Assembly: GCA_963739645.1 (NCBI GenBank)
Contig: CAVUBM010000079.1
Coordinates: 153,318-217,317 of the forward strand
Reading direction: 5' to 3'
DNA length: 64,000 bases
From: JASHPR01 sp963739645
GTDB taxonomy: Bacteria > Actinomycetota > Actinomycetes > Streptosporangiales > Streptosporangiaceae
Both the position numbers and the translations under genes were made by a program. Under the pieces are notes generated by a model that saw only the letters and a list, made by a program, of their open reading frames with translations, was not told the DNA's origin and did not search any database. Shown here piece after piece: positions 9,588 through 18,414 of the stretch (its first letter is position 1; each line of letters starts with the position of its first letter).

Positions 9588-9680
9588 CCGGGGGGGACGA
9601 CCCCCCAGGACCCCCCCGCGTGCCATCCGCTCGGGCCGACCTTCGGCCGGCCGTCGCGGCTGGCCCCGGCTCCCGCCGGA
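9588..9680 (+). repeat. GC-rich intergenic repeat, copy A
   Basis: A G7...C6...C7 run is followed by GCGTGCCATCCGCTCGGGCC, CTTCGGCCGG and CCGTCGCGGCTGG. The first ~60 bp recur at 36508-36566 and the last ~35 bp resemble 50926-50970. It looks like an interspersed intergenic repeat; it sits between two co-directional genes. Confidence 0.55.
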
Positions 9681-9730
9681 GTCAGCGGGCTGAGGTTGGC
9701 CCGTTGCGGACAGTGCGCGAGTATGGGCTT

Positions 9731-11143
9731 ATGCGCAGCAATTACATCGGCGGCAGGTGGGTCCCGTCGGGCAGCGATGTGGGCATCGACGTCATCAACC
9801 CCGCGACCGAGCAGGTCATCGACACCGTGCCGGCGGGTGTCCCCGCGGACGTGGACGATGCGGTGCGGGCGGCCAGGGCGGCGTTCCCGTCCTGGTCCGC
9901 CACGCCCGTGACGGAGCGGGCGAGCCGGCTTGAGGCCGCCCGCGAGCTGCTCGAGAAGCGCGCCGACCAGGTGGCGGCGGTGATCTCGGCTGACATGGGC
10001 GCGCCGTCCGTTTTCGCGCTCAAGGTCCAGGTCGGGACCCCGCTCGCGGTCCTGGCCAGCTACGTCGACCTGCTGGCCGCCTACGACTTCGGCGGCCATC
10101 GGGTGGGCAACTCGCTGATCGTGCGCGAGCCCGCCGGGGTGGTCGGCGCGATCACGCCCTGGAACTACCCGCTGCACCAGATCGTGGCCAAGACCGCCGC
10201 GGCGCTCGCCGCCGGGTGCACCGTGGTGCTGAAGCCGACCGAGGTGGCGCCGCTCGCCGCCTACGAACTCGCCAGCATCTTCCACGAGACCGGGCTGCCT
10301 GCTGGCGTGTTCAACCTGGTCAGCGGCACCGGCCCGGTGGTCGGGGAGGCGATCGCCACGCACCCGGGCATCGACGTCGTGTCGTTCACCGGCTCGGGCC
10401 GGGCGGGCCGCCGCGTCGCCGAACTGGCCGCCGCCACGGTCAAGCGGGTGACGCTGGAGCTCGGCGGCAAGTCGGCGAACGTGATCCTGCCCGACGCGGA
10501 CCTGTCGACCGCGGTCAAGGTCGGGGTGGCCAAGGCGTTCGTGAACTCCGGCCAGACCTGCAACGCCCTGACCCGCATGCTGGTGCCCCGCGCGGTACAC
10601 GACGAGGCCGTCGGGTTCGCCGCCAAATTTGCCGAACGCTATGCCCCCGGCGACCCCCTCGCCGAAGGCACGCGGCTCGGCCCGCTGGTGTCCGCGGCCC
10701 AGCGCGACCGGGTGCTCGGCTTTATCGAGCGCGGCCAGGCCGAGGGGGCGCGCACGGTCACCGGGGGGCCGCAGCGCCCGGCGGGCCTGAGCACCGGCTA
10801 CTACGTGCTCCCCACCGTCTTCGCCAACGTCAAGCCGGATATGGCCATCGCGCAGGAAGAGATCTTCGGCCCGGTGCTCTCGATCATCGACTACTCGTCC
10901 GAGGACGAGGCGGTGGAGATCGCCAACGGCACGCCGTACGGGCTGGCCGCGGGGGTCTGGTCGGCGGACCAGGATCATGCGGTGGCGGTCGGGCGCAAGC
11001 TGCGGGCCGGCCAGGTCGAGATCAACGGCGGGGCGTTCAACGTGGCCGCCCCGTTCGGCGGGTTCGGGCAGTCCGGTTACGGCCGGGAATTCGGCGTGCA
11101 CGGCTTGGAGGAGTACCTGGAGGTGAAGGCCCTCCAGTTCTGA
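9731..11143 (+). CDS. NAD(P)-dependent aldehyde dehydrogenase
   Basis: 470 aa. It oxidises an aldehyde to the carboxylic acid. General base Glu ~243 is in TLELGGKSANVI and catalytic Cys ~277 is in NSGQTCNALTR. The cofactor and oligomer motifs TPWNYPLHQ, KPTEVAPLAA, FTGSGRAGRRV and EEIFGPVLSI are all present. ATG 9731 is chosen because it directly precedes the conserved YIGGRWV start; upstream in-frame sequence is repeat DNA. The rpiB-like gene begins 13 nt after its stop and the SET gene 8 nt after that, so the three are probably co-transcribed. The substrate is not evident. Confidence 0.92.
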   Translation: MRSNYIGGRWVPSGSDVGIDVINPATEQVIDTVPAGVPADVDDAVRAARAAFPSWSATPVTERASRLEAARELLEKRADQVAAVISADMGAPSVFALKVQVGTPLAVLASYVDLLAAYDFGGHRVGNSLIVREPAGVVGAITPWNYPLHQIVAKTAAALAAGCTVVLKPTEVAPLAAYELASIFHETGLPAGVFNLVSGTGPVVGEAIATHPGIDVVSFTGSGRAGRRVAELAAATVKRVTLELGGKSANVILPDADLSTAVKVGVAKAFVNSGQTCNALTRMLVPRAVHDEAVGFAAKFAERYAPGDPLAEGTRLGPLVSAAQRDRVLGFIERGQAEGARTVTGGPQRPAGLSTGYYVLPTVFANVKPDMAIAQEEIFGPVLSIIDYSSEDEAVEIANGTPYGLAAGVWSADQDHAVAVGRKLRAGQVEINGGAFNVAAPFGGFGQSGYGREFGVHGLEEYLEVKALQF

Positions 11144-11156
11144 CAGACTGGCCCCC

Positions 11157-11633
11157 GTGCGCGTCTACCTTGGATCGGATCACGCTGGGTTCGTGCTGAA
11201 GAGCCACCTCATCGAGTGGCTGGGCCAGGCCGGCCACGAGCCGGTGGACTGCGGCCCGTTCGCCGAGCACGACGATGACGACTACCCGCCCTACGTCATG
11301 CGCGCGGCCCACTCCGCCGTGAACGACCCCAGCAGCCTGGGGATCGTCATCGGCGGCTCAGGGAACGGGGAGGCGATCGCCTCGAACAAGATTCCCGGGG
11401 TCCGGGCGGCGATCGCCTGGAGCGAGGAGACCGCGCAGCTCGCCCGGCTGCACAACAACGCGAACGTGCTCAGCCTCGGTGCCCGGATGTACTCGGTGGA
11501 GGACGCGGTGGCGTTCACGAAGATGTTCGTGGACACCGCGTTCTCGGGTGAGCCGCGGCACGTCCGGCGGCTGGCGATGATCTCGGACTACGAGGCGACA
11601 GGGAACCTGCCCCCGCTCCCTGATCAGGCTTAG
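11157..11633 (+). CDS. rpiB: Ribose-5-phosphate isomerase B family (RpiB/LacAB)
   Basis: 158 aa. It interconverts ribose-5-phosphate and ribulose-5-phosphate, or a related sugar phosphate. The SDHAGF motif near the N-terminus and GGSGNGEAIASNKIPGVRAA are diagnostic. As in mycobacterial RpiB, the proton-abstracting residue is the Glu of the SGNGE motif rather than the Cys of the E. coli type. LGARMYSVEDA forms the C-terminal signature. The start is GTG 11157. It lies between the ALDH and SET genes with very short gaps, suggesting one transcript. Confidence 0.88.
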   Translation: MRVYLGSDHAGFVLKSHLIEWLGQAGHEPVDCGPFAEHDDDDYPPYVMRAAHSAVNDPSSLGIVIGGSGNGEAIASNKIPGVRAAIAWSEETAQLARLHNNANVLSLGARMYSVEDAVAFTKMFVDTAFSGEPRHVRRLAMISDYEATGNLPPLPDQA

Positions 11634-11641
11634 CCGGGCCG

Positions 11642-12154
11642 TTGACCGTCTCCAGCTTCATCTCGCCGAAGGCGGCCAAGGGCCGGTCGAGCGACATCGA
11701 GGGACGCGGTCTTATCGCGGTGGCGCCGATCGCGGCCGGCGAGATCGTGGCCATCAAGGGCGGCCACATCGTGGACACCGCCACGCTGCACACGCTGCCC
11801 GAGCGGCTGCAGAACTCCGACGTGCAGATCGCCGACGGCTTTCACCTGGCGGCCCTGGAGGAGGCCGAGTACGAGCCGGTGATGCTGTTCCTCAATCACT
11901 CGTGCGAGCCGAACGTGGGCTTCGCAGGCAACATCGTGCTCGTGGCCATGCGCGACATCGCCGCGGGCGAGGAGCTGACCACCGACTATGCCCTCTTCGA
12001 CGACTACGACGGCGAGATGGAATGCCGCTGCGGCACGGCCTCCTGCCGCGGGGCGATCAGCGGCCGCGACTGGCAGCGGCCTGAGCTGCAGCAGCGCTAC
12101 GGGGACCACTTCTCCTGGTACCTGCGCCGGCGGTTCGGCAGCGGCCGCAGCTGA
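11642..12154 (+). CDS. SET-domain protein-lysine methyltransferase-like protein
   Basis: About 170 aa, consisting of little more than a SET domain. Visible motifs are GRGLIAVAPIAAGE (N-flank), NHSCEPNVGF (the NHSC motif at the SAM/active site), GEELTTDYALFDD (GEELxxDY with the catalytic Tyr), and a post-SET type C-x-C-x4-C cluster (CRCGTASCRG) that could bind zinc. Such proteins transfer methyl groups from SAM to lysine side chains. Stand-alone SET proteins occur in bacteria, usually with unknown targets. TTG 11642 is the only start ahead of the domain. It follows rpiB by 8 nt. Confidence 0.8.
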   Translation: MTVSSFISPKAAKGRSSDIEGRGLIAVAPIAAGEIVAIKGGHIVDTATLHTLPERLQNSDVQIADGFHLAALEEAEYEPVMLFLNHSCEPNVGFAGNIVLVAMRDIAAGEELTTDYALFDDYDGEMECRCGTASCRGAISGRDWQRPELQQRYGDHFSWYLRRRFGSGRS

Positions 12155-12168
12155 CGCCGGCCGGCGGT

Positions 12169-12567
12169 GTGGGTGATTCCACCCCTGCCAAGGAGTCGAC
12201 GGCCGCCGTGACCGCTGTCATCGGGGCCATCCTCACGGCCCCCGGCGAGATGGTCGAGGTCAACCAGGACACCGGGAAGATCGAATGGGACACCAAGCTC
12301 CCGTCCTCGCCGTACGGCGCGGCGACGGTGACCAACAACGTCGTGTTCACCACCACGTTCCATGGTGACCTGTATGCGCTCAACGCGACCACAGGTGCGA
12401 TCCTGCTGAGGACGCCGATGTCCGCCGGAGCGAACGCGCCCGTCGCCATCGACGGCGACTACGTCATTGCCGGAGCGGGCACCCCCTTCTCCGCCAAGCA
12501 GCGACCAATGATCATCGCGCACAAGCTCGGGGCGACCGGCAAGCTCCCCGACACCGTGGGTTCATAG
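12169..12567 (+). pseudogene. Truncated PQQ-like beta-propeller protein, C-terminal remnant
   Basis: 132 aa that match only the last blades of PQQ-type beta-propeller proteins: VEVNQDTGKIEWDTKLPSSP, then VVFTTTFHGDLYALNATTG and a closing blade. Full family members are several hundred residues, with a signal peptide and about eight blades. Here the frame begins 15 nt after the SET stop codon. I read this as a 3' remnant left by a deletion, though a GTG start at 12169 could still produce a short protein. Confidence 0.55.
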
Positions 12568-12591
12568 CCGGCCGCCGGTAAGGAGGCAGAC

Positions 12592-13359
12592 ATGGATGGA
12601 CCAGCCATCGCGGTGCACGGGCTGCGCAAGAGCTTCGGCACGAAGGAGGCGGTGGCCGGGATCGAGCTGGAGATCGCGGCGGGTTCCCTCGCCGGGCTGG
12701 TCGGGCCGAACGGAGCGGGGAAGACCACCTCCCTGTCGATGATGACCGGCCTGCTGCGGCCGGACGGCGGCCAGGTTCTGGTCACCGGGCTGGACGTCTG
12801 GGCCGACCCAGCCGCCGCCAAAGCAGTCATCGGCGTGGTGCCGTCCGAGGCCCGGCTGTTCGAGCGGCTCAGTGGCGAGGAGCTGCTGGAGTACGCCGGG
12901 CGGCTGCGCGGCCTGCCGGCCGCCGAGGCCCGCCAGCGGGGCGCGCAGCTGCTGGACGTGCTGGACCTGACCGCGGACGCCAAGCGCCTGGTCGCCGACT
13001 ACTCCACCGGCATGCGCAAGAAGGCCGCGCTCGGCTGCGCCCTGATCCACAACCCCGCGGTGCTGTTCCTGGACGAGCCGCTGGAAGGCGTCGATCCGGT
13101 GTCTGCCGATGTGATCCGCCGGCTGCTGACCCGCTTCGTCGGCTCGGGTTCGACCGTGCTGTTCTCCAGCCACGTCATGGAGCTGGTCGAACAGGTCTGC
13201 GACCACGTTTCCATCATCGACAAGGGCAAGATCGTGGTGACCGGCACCACCGACCAGGTCCGTGGCGGCAAGACCCTGCAGCAGGCGTTCATCGACCTGG
13301 TCGGCGCCCGGGCGACGGACGAGGAGGTGCTGACGTGGCTCGGCTCCTCGTCCAGCTGA
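12592..13359 (+). CDS. ABC transporter ATP-binding protein
   Basis: 255 aa. Walker A GPNGAGKTT is at 38-46, the ABC signature appears as YSTGM at 137-141, and Walker B VLFLDEP is at 157-163. The degenerate signature (STGM rather than SGGQ) is usual for DrrA/CcmA-type export ATPases. The start is ATG 12592, with AAGGAGG just upstream. It overlaps the permease gene by 25 nt, so the two are translationally coupled and form one exporter. Substrate unknown. Confidence 0.9.
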   Translation: MDGPAIAVHGLRKSFGTKEAVAGIELEIAAGSLAGLVGPNGAGKTTSLSMMTGLLRPDGGQVLVTGLDVWADPAAAKAVIGVVPSEARLFERLSGEELLEYAGRLRGLPAAEARQRGAQLLDVLDLTADAKRLVADYSTGMRKKAALGCALIHNPAVLFLDEPLEGVDPVSADVIRRLLTRFVGSGSTVLFSSHVMELVEQVCDHVSIIDKGKIVVTGTTDQVRGGKTLQQAFIDLVGARATDEEVLTWLGSSSS

Positions 13360-14921
13360 AACTGCGCCTGCTGCGCAACGCGCTGCGCTCATCCACCGGG
13401 GCCAAGGTCGGCTTCATCGTGAGCACGATCTTCGCCGGGCTGGCCGCGGCGGGCACCTTCGTCCTCCTGGCCTTGCTGCGCGGCCAGAGCGCGTCGGTCG
13501 ACCTGACCACCGTCGTCTTCACCGGGTTCGCGTTCGGGTGGCTGATCCTGCCGCTCGTCGCGTTCGGCCTGGACGCCACTCTGGACCCGGCGACGCTGGC
13601 TCTCTACCCGCTGCGCACCCGGCCGCTGGCCGTGGGGCTGCTGGCCGCGTCGGCGACCGGGGCCTGGCCGCTGGCCAACCTGGTCGGCCTGCTCGGGGTG
13701 ACCGTCGGTCTGGCCAGCGGCGCGTTTGGCCTGGTCATCGCCGTGGTCGCGGTGGTGCTTGAGGTGCTGTTCTGCATCACGATGGCCCGGTTCGTGACTA
13801 CGAGCATGGCCAGGCTGCTGAGCTCACGCCGCGGCAAGGACCTGGCCGCGCTCCTGGTTATCCCGATCTTTGCTCTCTACGAGGCCTTCGCTCAGCTGGT
13901 GCCCAGGCTGACCGCCGAGGGCAAGCTGTCCGCGGCGAGCTTCGGCGGGGTCGATGCCTGGCTGCGCTGGCTGCCCCCTGGCCTGGCCGCGCACGCGATC
14001 CAGGACGCGTCGAGCGGGCGCCCGGGCGCCGCGCTGGTGCGCCTGACGCTGCTGGCCGCGGTCACCGTCGTGCTCGGCTGGCTGTGGGTCAGGGCTCTGC
14101 ACTCCGCCCTGGTGACGGCGGACACCTCTACGCAGTCATCGGCAGTCCACGGCGCCAGTCTGCCGTTCGCCCGGTACGGCCTGCGTGGCACGCTGGCCGC
14201 CCGGTTCTTCCTCTATCAGCGCCGCGAGCCGCTGTCGGTCACCTACTGGGCCTTCACCGTGGTCATCATGGCGGCGGTATCGGTCAGCACCATCACGACC
14301 CCGGCCTACCTCGTCGCGATTCTGGGCAGCGCAGGCTTCGCGGGAGCGTTCATCGGCATCTTCCACGCCAACTCGATCGGCCTGAGCGGGCCAGGATTCG
14401 GGCTTGAGGCGATGGCGCTGACCGGGCGCCGGGCGCTGCGGGCCTACTTCTCTGGCCAGAACATCGCGCTCGGCCTGGTCGCGGTGCCGCTGCTCGCTGT
14501 GGTCTCCTTCGGCATCGCGTCCGTGGCCAGGCATCCGGTGGACGGCTTCCTGGGCTTGGCCGTGGATTTCGCCGGCATCGGCGCTGGGCTGGCCCTGAGT
14601 AACATCCTCACCGCCGGGCTGGCCTACCCGGTGGAAAAGCGGGCCGGCAGTCCCGCGCCACGGCCCGCCGACGGGTACTCGGGCTATCCGGTCCTCGGTG
14701 CCCTGGCCTGCCTGGGCTCCGTCGCCGTGGCGATCGCCCCGGTGGTGATCGTTAGCGTGCTCACCAGGTCCGATCCGGCGGCGGCCCGCATGCCGCTGAT
14801 CGTGCTGGGCGCTGCCGGATACGGGTTCGCGCTGGCCTGGGCCGGGGTGCGGTTCGCCGCGGCCATGGCCGCGCAGCAGCTGCCCGAGCTCTGCCAGGTC
14901 GCGCTGCGCAGCAGGCTGTAG
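13335..14921 (+). CDS. ABC transporter permease, ABC-2 like exporter
   Basis: 528 aa with about 12 hydrophobic segments. Clear ones are VGFIVSTIFAGLAAAGTFVL, a helix pair around 140-175, and VAIAPVVIVSVLTR near the C-terminus. It begins inside the ATPase gene (GTG 13335) and has no substrate-binding-protein partner, so an export role is likely. The size and layout resemble large actinobacterial ABC-2 permeases. It ends just before the convergent MarR gene. Confidence 0.78.
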   Translation: MARLLVQLKLRLLRNALRSSTGAKVGFIVSTIFAGLAAAGTFVLLALLRGQSASVDLTTVVFTGFAFGWLILPLVAFGLDATLDPATLALYPLRTRPLAVGLLAASATGAWPLANLVGLLGVTVGLASGAFGLVIAVVAVVLEVLFCITMARFVTTSMARLLSSRRGKDLAALLVIPIFALYEAFAQLVPRLTAEGKLSAASFGGVDAWLRWLPPGLAAHAIQDASSGRPGAALVRLTLLAAVTVVLGWLWVRALHSALVTADTSTQSSAVHGASLPFARYGLRGTLAARFFLYQRREPLSVTYWAFTVVIMAAVSVSTITTPAYLVAILGSAGFAGAFIGIFHANSIGLSGPGFGLEAMALTGRRALRAYFSGQNIALGLVAVPLLAVVSFGIASVARHPVDGFLGLAVDFAGIGAGLALSNILTAGLAYPVEKRAGSPAPRPADGYSGYPVLGALACLGSVAVAIAPVVIVSVLTRSDPAAARMPLIVLGAAGYGFALAWAGVRFAAAMAAQQLPELCQVALRSRL

Positions 14922-14928
14922 CCGGCGT

Positions 14929-15470
14929 TCACTCGCCGGTCGCGCCGACTTCCCTGGCGATGCCGCAGGTGCCGTGGGCGGGATCGGCCGCGTCGGCGTG
15001 CGTGGCGAGCTGGCGCAGCAGCGCCCGGAAGGCCTGACGGTCCGCGTCGGAGTCCAGGCCGGCCAGCACGTTCCGCTCGGCCGCCTGCAGCCGCCGGTCG
15101 AGGTCGGCGAGCCGCTCGCGGCCGGCGGGGTGGCCACGATGCGCCGGGCGCGGCGGTCGGCCGGGTCGGGCTGCCGCTCGATGAGCCCGGCGCCCTCCAG
15201 GTCGTCCAGCAGGTAGGTCATCACCGTGCGGTCGACCCCGAGATGCTGGGCCAGCTCCAGCTGGCGGCCGACGCCGCCGCGGGTCGCGGCGGCGAGCACC
15301 TGGTAGCCGCGCGGCCCGCCGGGCAACTCGGCGAACGCCGCGTTCGCGGCCTTCACGTAGCTGCGGAAGACCACGCCGAGCGCCCAGCCCAGGTCATCGC
15401 ACAGTGGCCCGCTGCACGCTAGCGCCTGGCTGGCCTGGGAGCCGGCCTGCGGCTGGGCAGCGGCGTTCAT
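14929..15470 (-). CDS. MarR family transcriptional regulator, one frameshift
   Basis: ATG 15470 gives an N-terminal helix, then the winged-helix segment (LELAQHLGVDRTVMTYLLDDLEGAGLIERQPDPADRRARRIV), a textbook MarR domain. After RRIVATP the frame is lost at the G4 run 15127-15130; one added base restores AGRERLADLDRRLQAAERNVL and a natural stop at 14929. The restored protein is about 180 aa. Loss in a homopolymer suggests sequencing error. The gene is divergent from the FAD oxidoreductase and probably controls it and itself through the dyad at 15520-15540. MarR proteins typically respond to phenolic or oxidant ligands. Confidence 0.8.
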
Positions 15471-15519
15471 GCCGCCACAGCGTACCCGATCAGCGGCCAG
15501 ACCGAAGATTTGCATCAAG

Positions 15520-15540
15520 ATACTCTGTGCTACATACTAT
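15520..15540. promoter_or_regulatory. Imperfect dyad between MarR and oxidoreductase genes
   Basis: ATACTCTGTGC followed by TACATACTAT is a 21-bp imperfect palindrome (7 of 10 arm positions match). It lies midway between the two divergent starts in an AT-rich patch, a plausible MarR operator and promoter overlap. Confidence 0.35.
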
Positions 15541-15590
15541 CTGCGATACAGCGTTTATCCGCCCCGCTGTCCCAGCCAGATGGAGTTCAG

Positions 15591-16714
15591 ATGAGCGAGC
15601 CTGCCCCGGCCAAGCCCACGGTCGCCGTCATCGGCGGCGGCTACGGCGGCGTACAGCGTGGCGAAGTCCCTGGACGATGACGCCCGCGTGGTGCTGGTGG
15701 AACCGAAGGACGCGTTCGTGCACAACGTGGCCGCGCTCCGGGCCCTGGTGGACCCGTCCTGGCTGCCGCGCATCTATTACCCCTACGACGGCCTGCTCGC
15801 CCACGGCCGGGTCATCCGCGACCGCGCGGCCAAGGTCGACGCCGGCCGCGTGGTGCTGGCCTCCGGCGAGGAGATCCGTCCCGACTACATCGTGCTGGCC
15901 ACCGGGTCCGCCTACCCGTTCCCGGCCAAGCACGACGTGGACAGCGCCGCCGCGGCCCACGACAAGGTCCGCGCGGCCCACGCGGCGCTCAGCGACGCGC
16001 CGCCGCGTGCTCCTCCTCGGCGCGGGCCCGGTCGGCATCGAGCTCGCCGGCGAGATCAAGGCGGTCTGGCCGGACAAGCACGTGACCCTGCTCGACGTGG
16101 CCGATGACGTGCTCGGCGAGCGCTTCCGGCCAGACCTGAAGGCCGAGCTGCGCCGCCAGCTCACCGGCATCGGGGTCGAGCTGCTGCTCTCCAGCCCGCT
16201 GCGGGACGACCCGCCGGGCCCGCCCGGCGAGCTGCGGACGTTCACCGTGGTCACGCAGGCCGGCACCGAGGTGACCGCGGACATCTGGTTCCGCTGCTAC
16301 GGGGTCTCCCCGGTCAGCGACTACCTCGTCGGTGAGCTCGCCGCCGCCCGCAGGCCGGACGGCTTCGTGGAGGTCACGCCGTTCCTGCAGGTGGCCGGCC
16401 AGGACCGGGTGTTCGCCGTCGGCGACGTGTCCACCGCCGACCACAAGATGGCGGGCAGCGCCGGGCGGCAGGCCCAGGTCATCGCGGACAACATCCGGGC
16501 GCTGATCAGCGGCGGCGACCTCAGGCCGCACGAGCCGTCGCCCCCGGGCATCATCGTGCCGATCGGGCCGCAGGGCGGCTCGGGCCAGCGGCCCAACACC
16601 GACGACCTGGTGCCGGCCGAGACCGTCGCCGAGGCCAAGGGGCGCGACATGATGGTCGAGCGCTTCGCCCGGCTGTTCGGAATCACCCCGCCGGACACGC
16701 CCGCGGGCACCTGA
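15591..16714 (+). CDS. FAD-dependent NAD(P)H oxidoreductase (AIF/NDH-2 like), two frameshifts
   Basis: ATG 15591 leads into the FAD-binding VAVIGGGYGG. The frame shifts near 15651-15657 to SVAKSLDDDARVVLVEPKDAFVHNVAALRALVDPSW. It shifts again near 16003 to RRVLLLGAGPVGIELAGEI (NAD(P)H-binding Rossmann motif) and runs intact to VFAVGDVSTADHKMAGSAGRQA, the second FAD motif. About 374 aa when corrected. The pattern matches pyridine-nucleotide oxidoreductases of the AIF/FSP1 group that reduce quinones or other acceptors. It is divergently transcribed from a MarR gene, which fits redox or phenolic stress control. Confidence 0.82.
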
Positions 16715-16718
16715 CGCC

Positions 16719-17042
16719 TCAGCGGCGTCGGTGGCGCCGGTGAGGCCGCCTGCTCTTCTGCGCGCCCCTCGCCGCGGCGCTCTCCGCGCCTGCGCGCCGT
16801 TCGCGCTGGCGCTGTTCGCGCTGGCGCCGTTCGCGCTGGCGCCGTTCGCCGCCGTCGCGGCCGGCATCGCCTGCCGCGGCGCTGCGCTCGGCGAGCCGGG
16901 CGAGGCTGGCCGGCGATCCCTTGTCGCGGCCGGCGCCCGTCTCGGCCTCGCCCGCGCTGGCCAGTGCCTCGTGCTCGGCGTGCGGCCTGGATACGTCCCT
17001 GGCCCGCATCGCCGCGCTCAGCGTCACCTTCATCCCGGGCAT
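16719..17042 (-). CDS. Small Arg-rich hypothetical protein
   Basis: ATG 17042 has GGGAGG 6 nt upstream. The 107-aa product starts MPGMKVTLSAAMRARDVSRP, a stretch that reads like a real conserved N-terminus, and ends in a very basic tail made of QRERR-type pentapeptide repeats and RRPHRRHRRR. The repeats are encoded by a 15-bp tandem (unit GTTCGCGCTGGCGCC on the plus strand, 16799-16843). I do not recognise a function. The basic tail could bind nucleic acid. It is convergent with the oxidoreductase and ends 4 bp after it. Confidence 0.5.
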   Translation of the reverse strand: MPGMKVTLSAAMRARDVSRPHAEHEALASAGEAETGAGRDKGSPASLARLAERSAAAGDAGRDGGERRQRERRQREQRQRERRAGAESAAARGAQKSRRPHRRHRRR

Positions 17043-17083
17043 GTGCGGCCTCCCAGCCCTAGTCTGGCACGCCCGGCGGGCGG

Positions 17084-18343
17084 CTAGAAGATCGCCGGGC
17101 ACCAGGGGGGCGGGTCCCAGGCCAGGGCGGCGGAGAGCGCGGCCAGCGCGCCCGGCCGCAGCTCGGCGGCCAGTCCCGCGCCCGCCAGCGCGCTGAGCCT
17201 GGTGCCGCCGAGGTACGCGGCGCCCAGCGTCCCGACCGGCAGCGCCACATCGGCCGGCGCCGACGTCCGCTCGCAGCTCGCGCCGGCCGGCGCCGCGGCC
17301 CCGGCATCGGCCCGCAGCCGCCACCGCCCGGCGTTCTCCGCCAGCAGCTCGTCAGCGACCTCGATGACCACGTCCACGGGGCACGCGTAACGCCGCCGGG
17401 TGAGGGCCTGGGGCACGCTGACCAGCCGGACCCAGAGCGCGTCCTCGAGCTGAGCGCGGACCCGCCGCCCGTCGGCGAGCAGGTACGGCAGCGGGTCGTC
17501 GACCGGCCGCGACTGGGCCCGGACCTCGGCGACCAGGTCCCTGGTGAGCAGGTCGCCCCAGACCGCCGCGTGCGCCGCCGGGTCGGTCGCCATCAGCTCC
17601 TGCACCCGCAGCACGCCGGCGGGCATGCCATGGTCACCCCAGTCCGGGGTGGCCGAGAACAGCGCGTACCCGCGCGGCCCGCTGTCGTCCTCGGCCAGGA
17701 CACAGCGCATCGGGCTGGTGCCGGAACGCCGGTGCTCCGGGTCCCACAGCGTGTAGTCCCACCAGCGCTCGTCGCGGGCCGGCATGCCAGGGCGTGAGCG
17801 CTGCACGTGATCGTAGACCCTGGCCAGGACACCGTTGGCGTCCTGCGGTTCGGCGATCCGCAGCCGCGGCGCCTCCTGCGTGCGGCCGGGGCCGGGAGGT
17901 GCCATTACGCTCTCCCCGCGGCGGATCGTGAACTCCAGCTCGGACGAGGCCGGGCCGTAACCGTACCGCCCGTAGATGCCGGACTCGGCGGAGAACAGCG
18001 CCGCGACGGCCTCCCCGCGGTCGCGGACGTCGTCCAGCTGGCGCCGCATCAGGCTGGACAGGATCCCGCGGCGCCGGTGTGAGGGCAGCACGGCGACCGC
18101 GCTGACCCCGGCCACCGTGGCGGTGCCGCCCGGGACCGTCATCTGGAAGGTAAAGGCCGCGGCGGTCCCGACCATCTGGGACCCGTCGAACGCGGCCAGC
18201 GTCCGGTCGAACTCGATCGTGGGGAGCTCATGCTGGAGTTCGGGCTCGCTCGGCCAGCTGCTGTTGAACGCGTGCTCGATCACCGCGTAGAAGGCCGGGA
18301 ACTCGCTGTCGCTGATCGGGCGGATCGGGTAGGCCGTGGTCAT
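17084..18343 (-). CDS. Eis-like GNAT N-acetyltransferase
   Basis: 419 aa, the length of Eis-family enzymes, which have two GNAT folds plus a sterol-carrier-like C-terminal domain. The acetyl-CoA motif is VLPSHRRRGILSSLM (V-x5-RRxGI), followed by AALFSAESGIYGRYGYGPAS, typical of Eis. The chain ends with Phe (CPAIF); in mycobacterial Eis the C-terminal carboxylate of the last Phe acts as the catalytic base. Family members acetylate amines on aminoglycosides, peptides or lysines. The start is ATG 18343. It is followed on the same strand by the small Arg-rich gene. Confidence 0.85.
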   Translation of the reverse strand: MTTAYPIRPISDSEFPAFYAVIEHAFNSSWPSEPELQHELPTIEFDRTLAAFDGSQMVGTAAAFTFQMTVPGGTATVAGVSAVAVLPSHRRRGILSSLMRRQLDDVRDRGEAVAALFSAESGIYGRYGYGPASSELEFTIRRGESVMAPPGPGRTQEAPRLRIAEPQDANGVLARVYDHVQRSRPGMPARDERWWDYTLWDPEHRRSGTSPMRCVLAEDDSGPRGYALFSATPDWGDHGMPAGVLRVQELMATDPAAHAAVWGDLLTRDLVAEVRAQSRPVDDPLPYLLADGRRVRAQLEDALWVRLVSVPQALTRRRYACPVDVVIEVADELLAENAGRWRLRADAGAAAPAGASCERTSAPADVALPVGTLGAAYLGGTRLSALAGAGLAAELRPGALAALSAALAWDPPPWCPAIF

Positions 18344-18414
18344 GCTCGGAGTTCTACCCGGCGCCCCGGGCCGGCGCGACCGATTATTCCGCCGGCGCCC
18401 GGGCCGGCCGGCGG

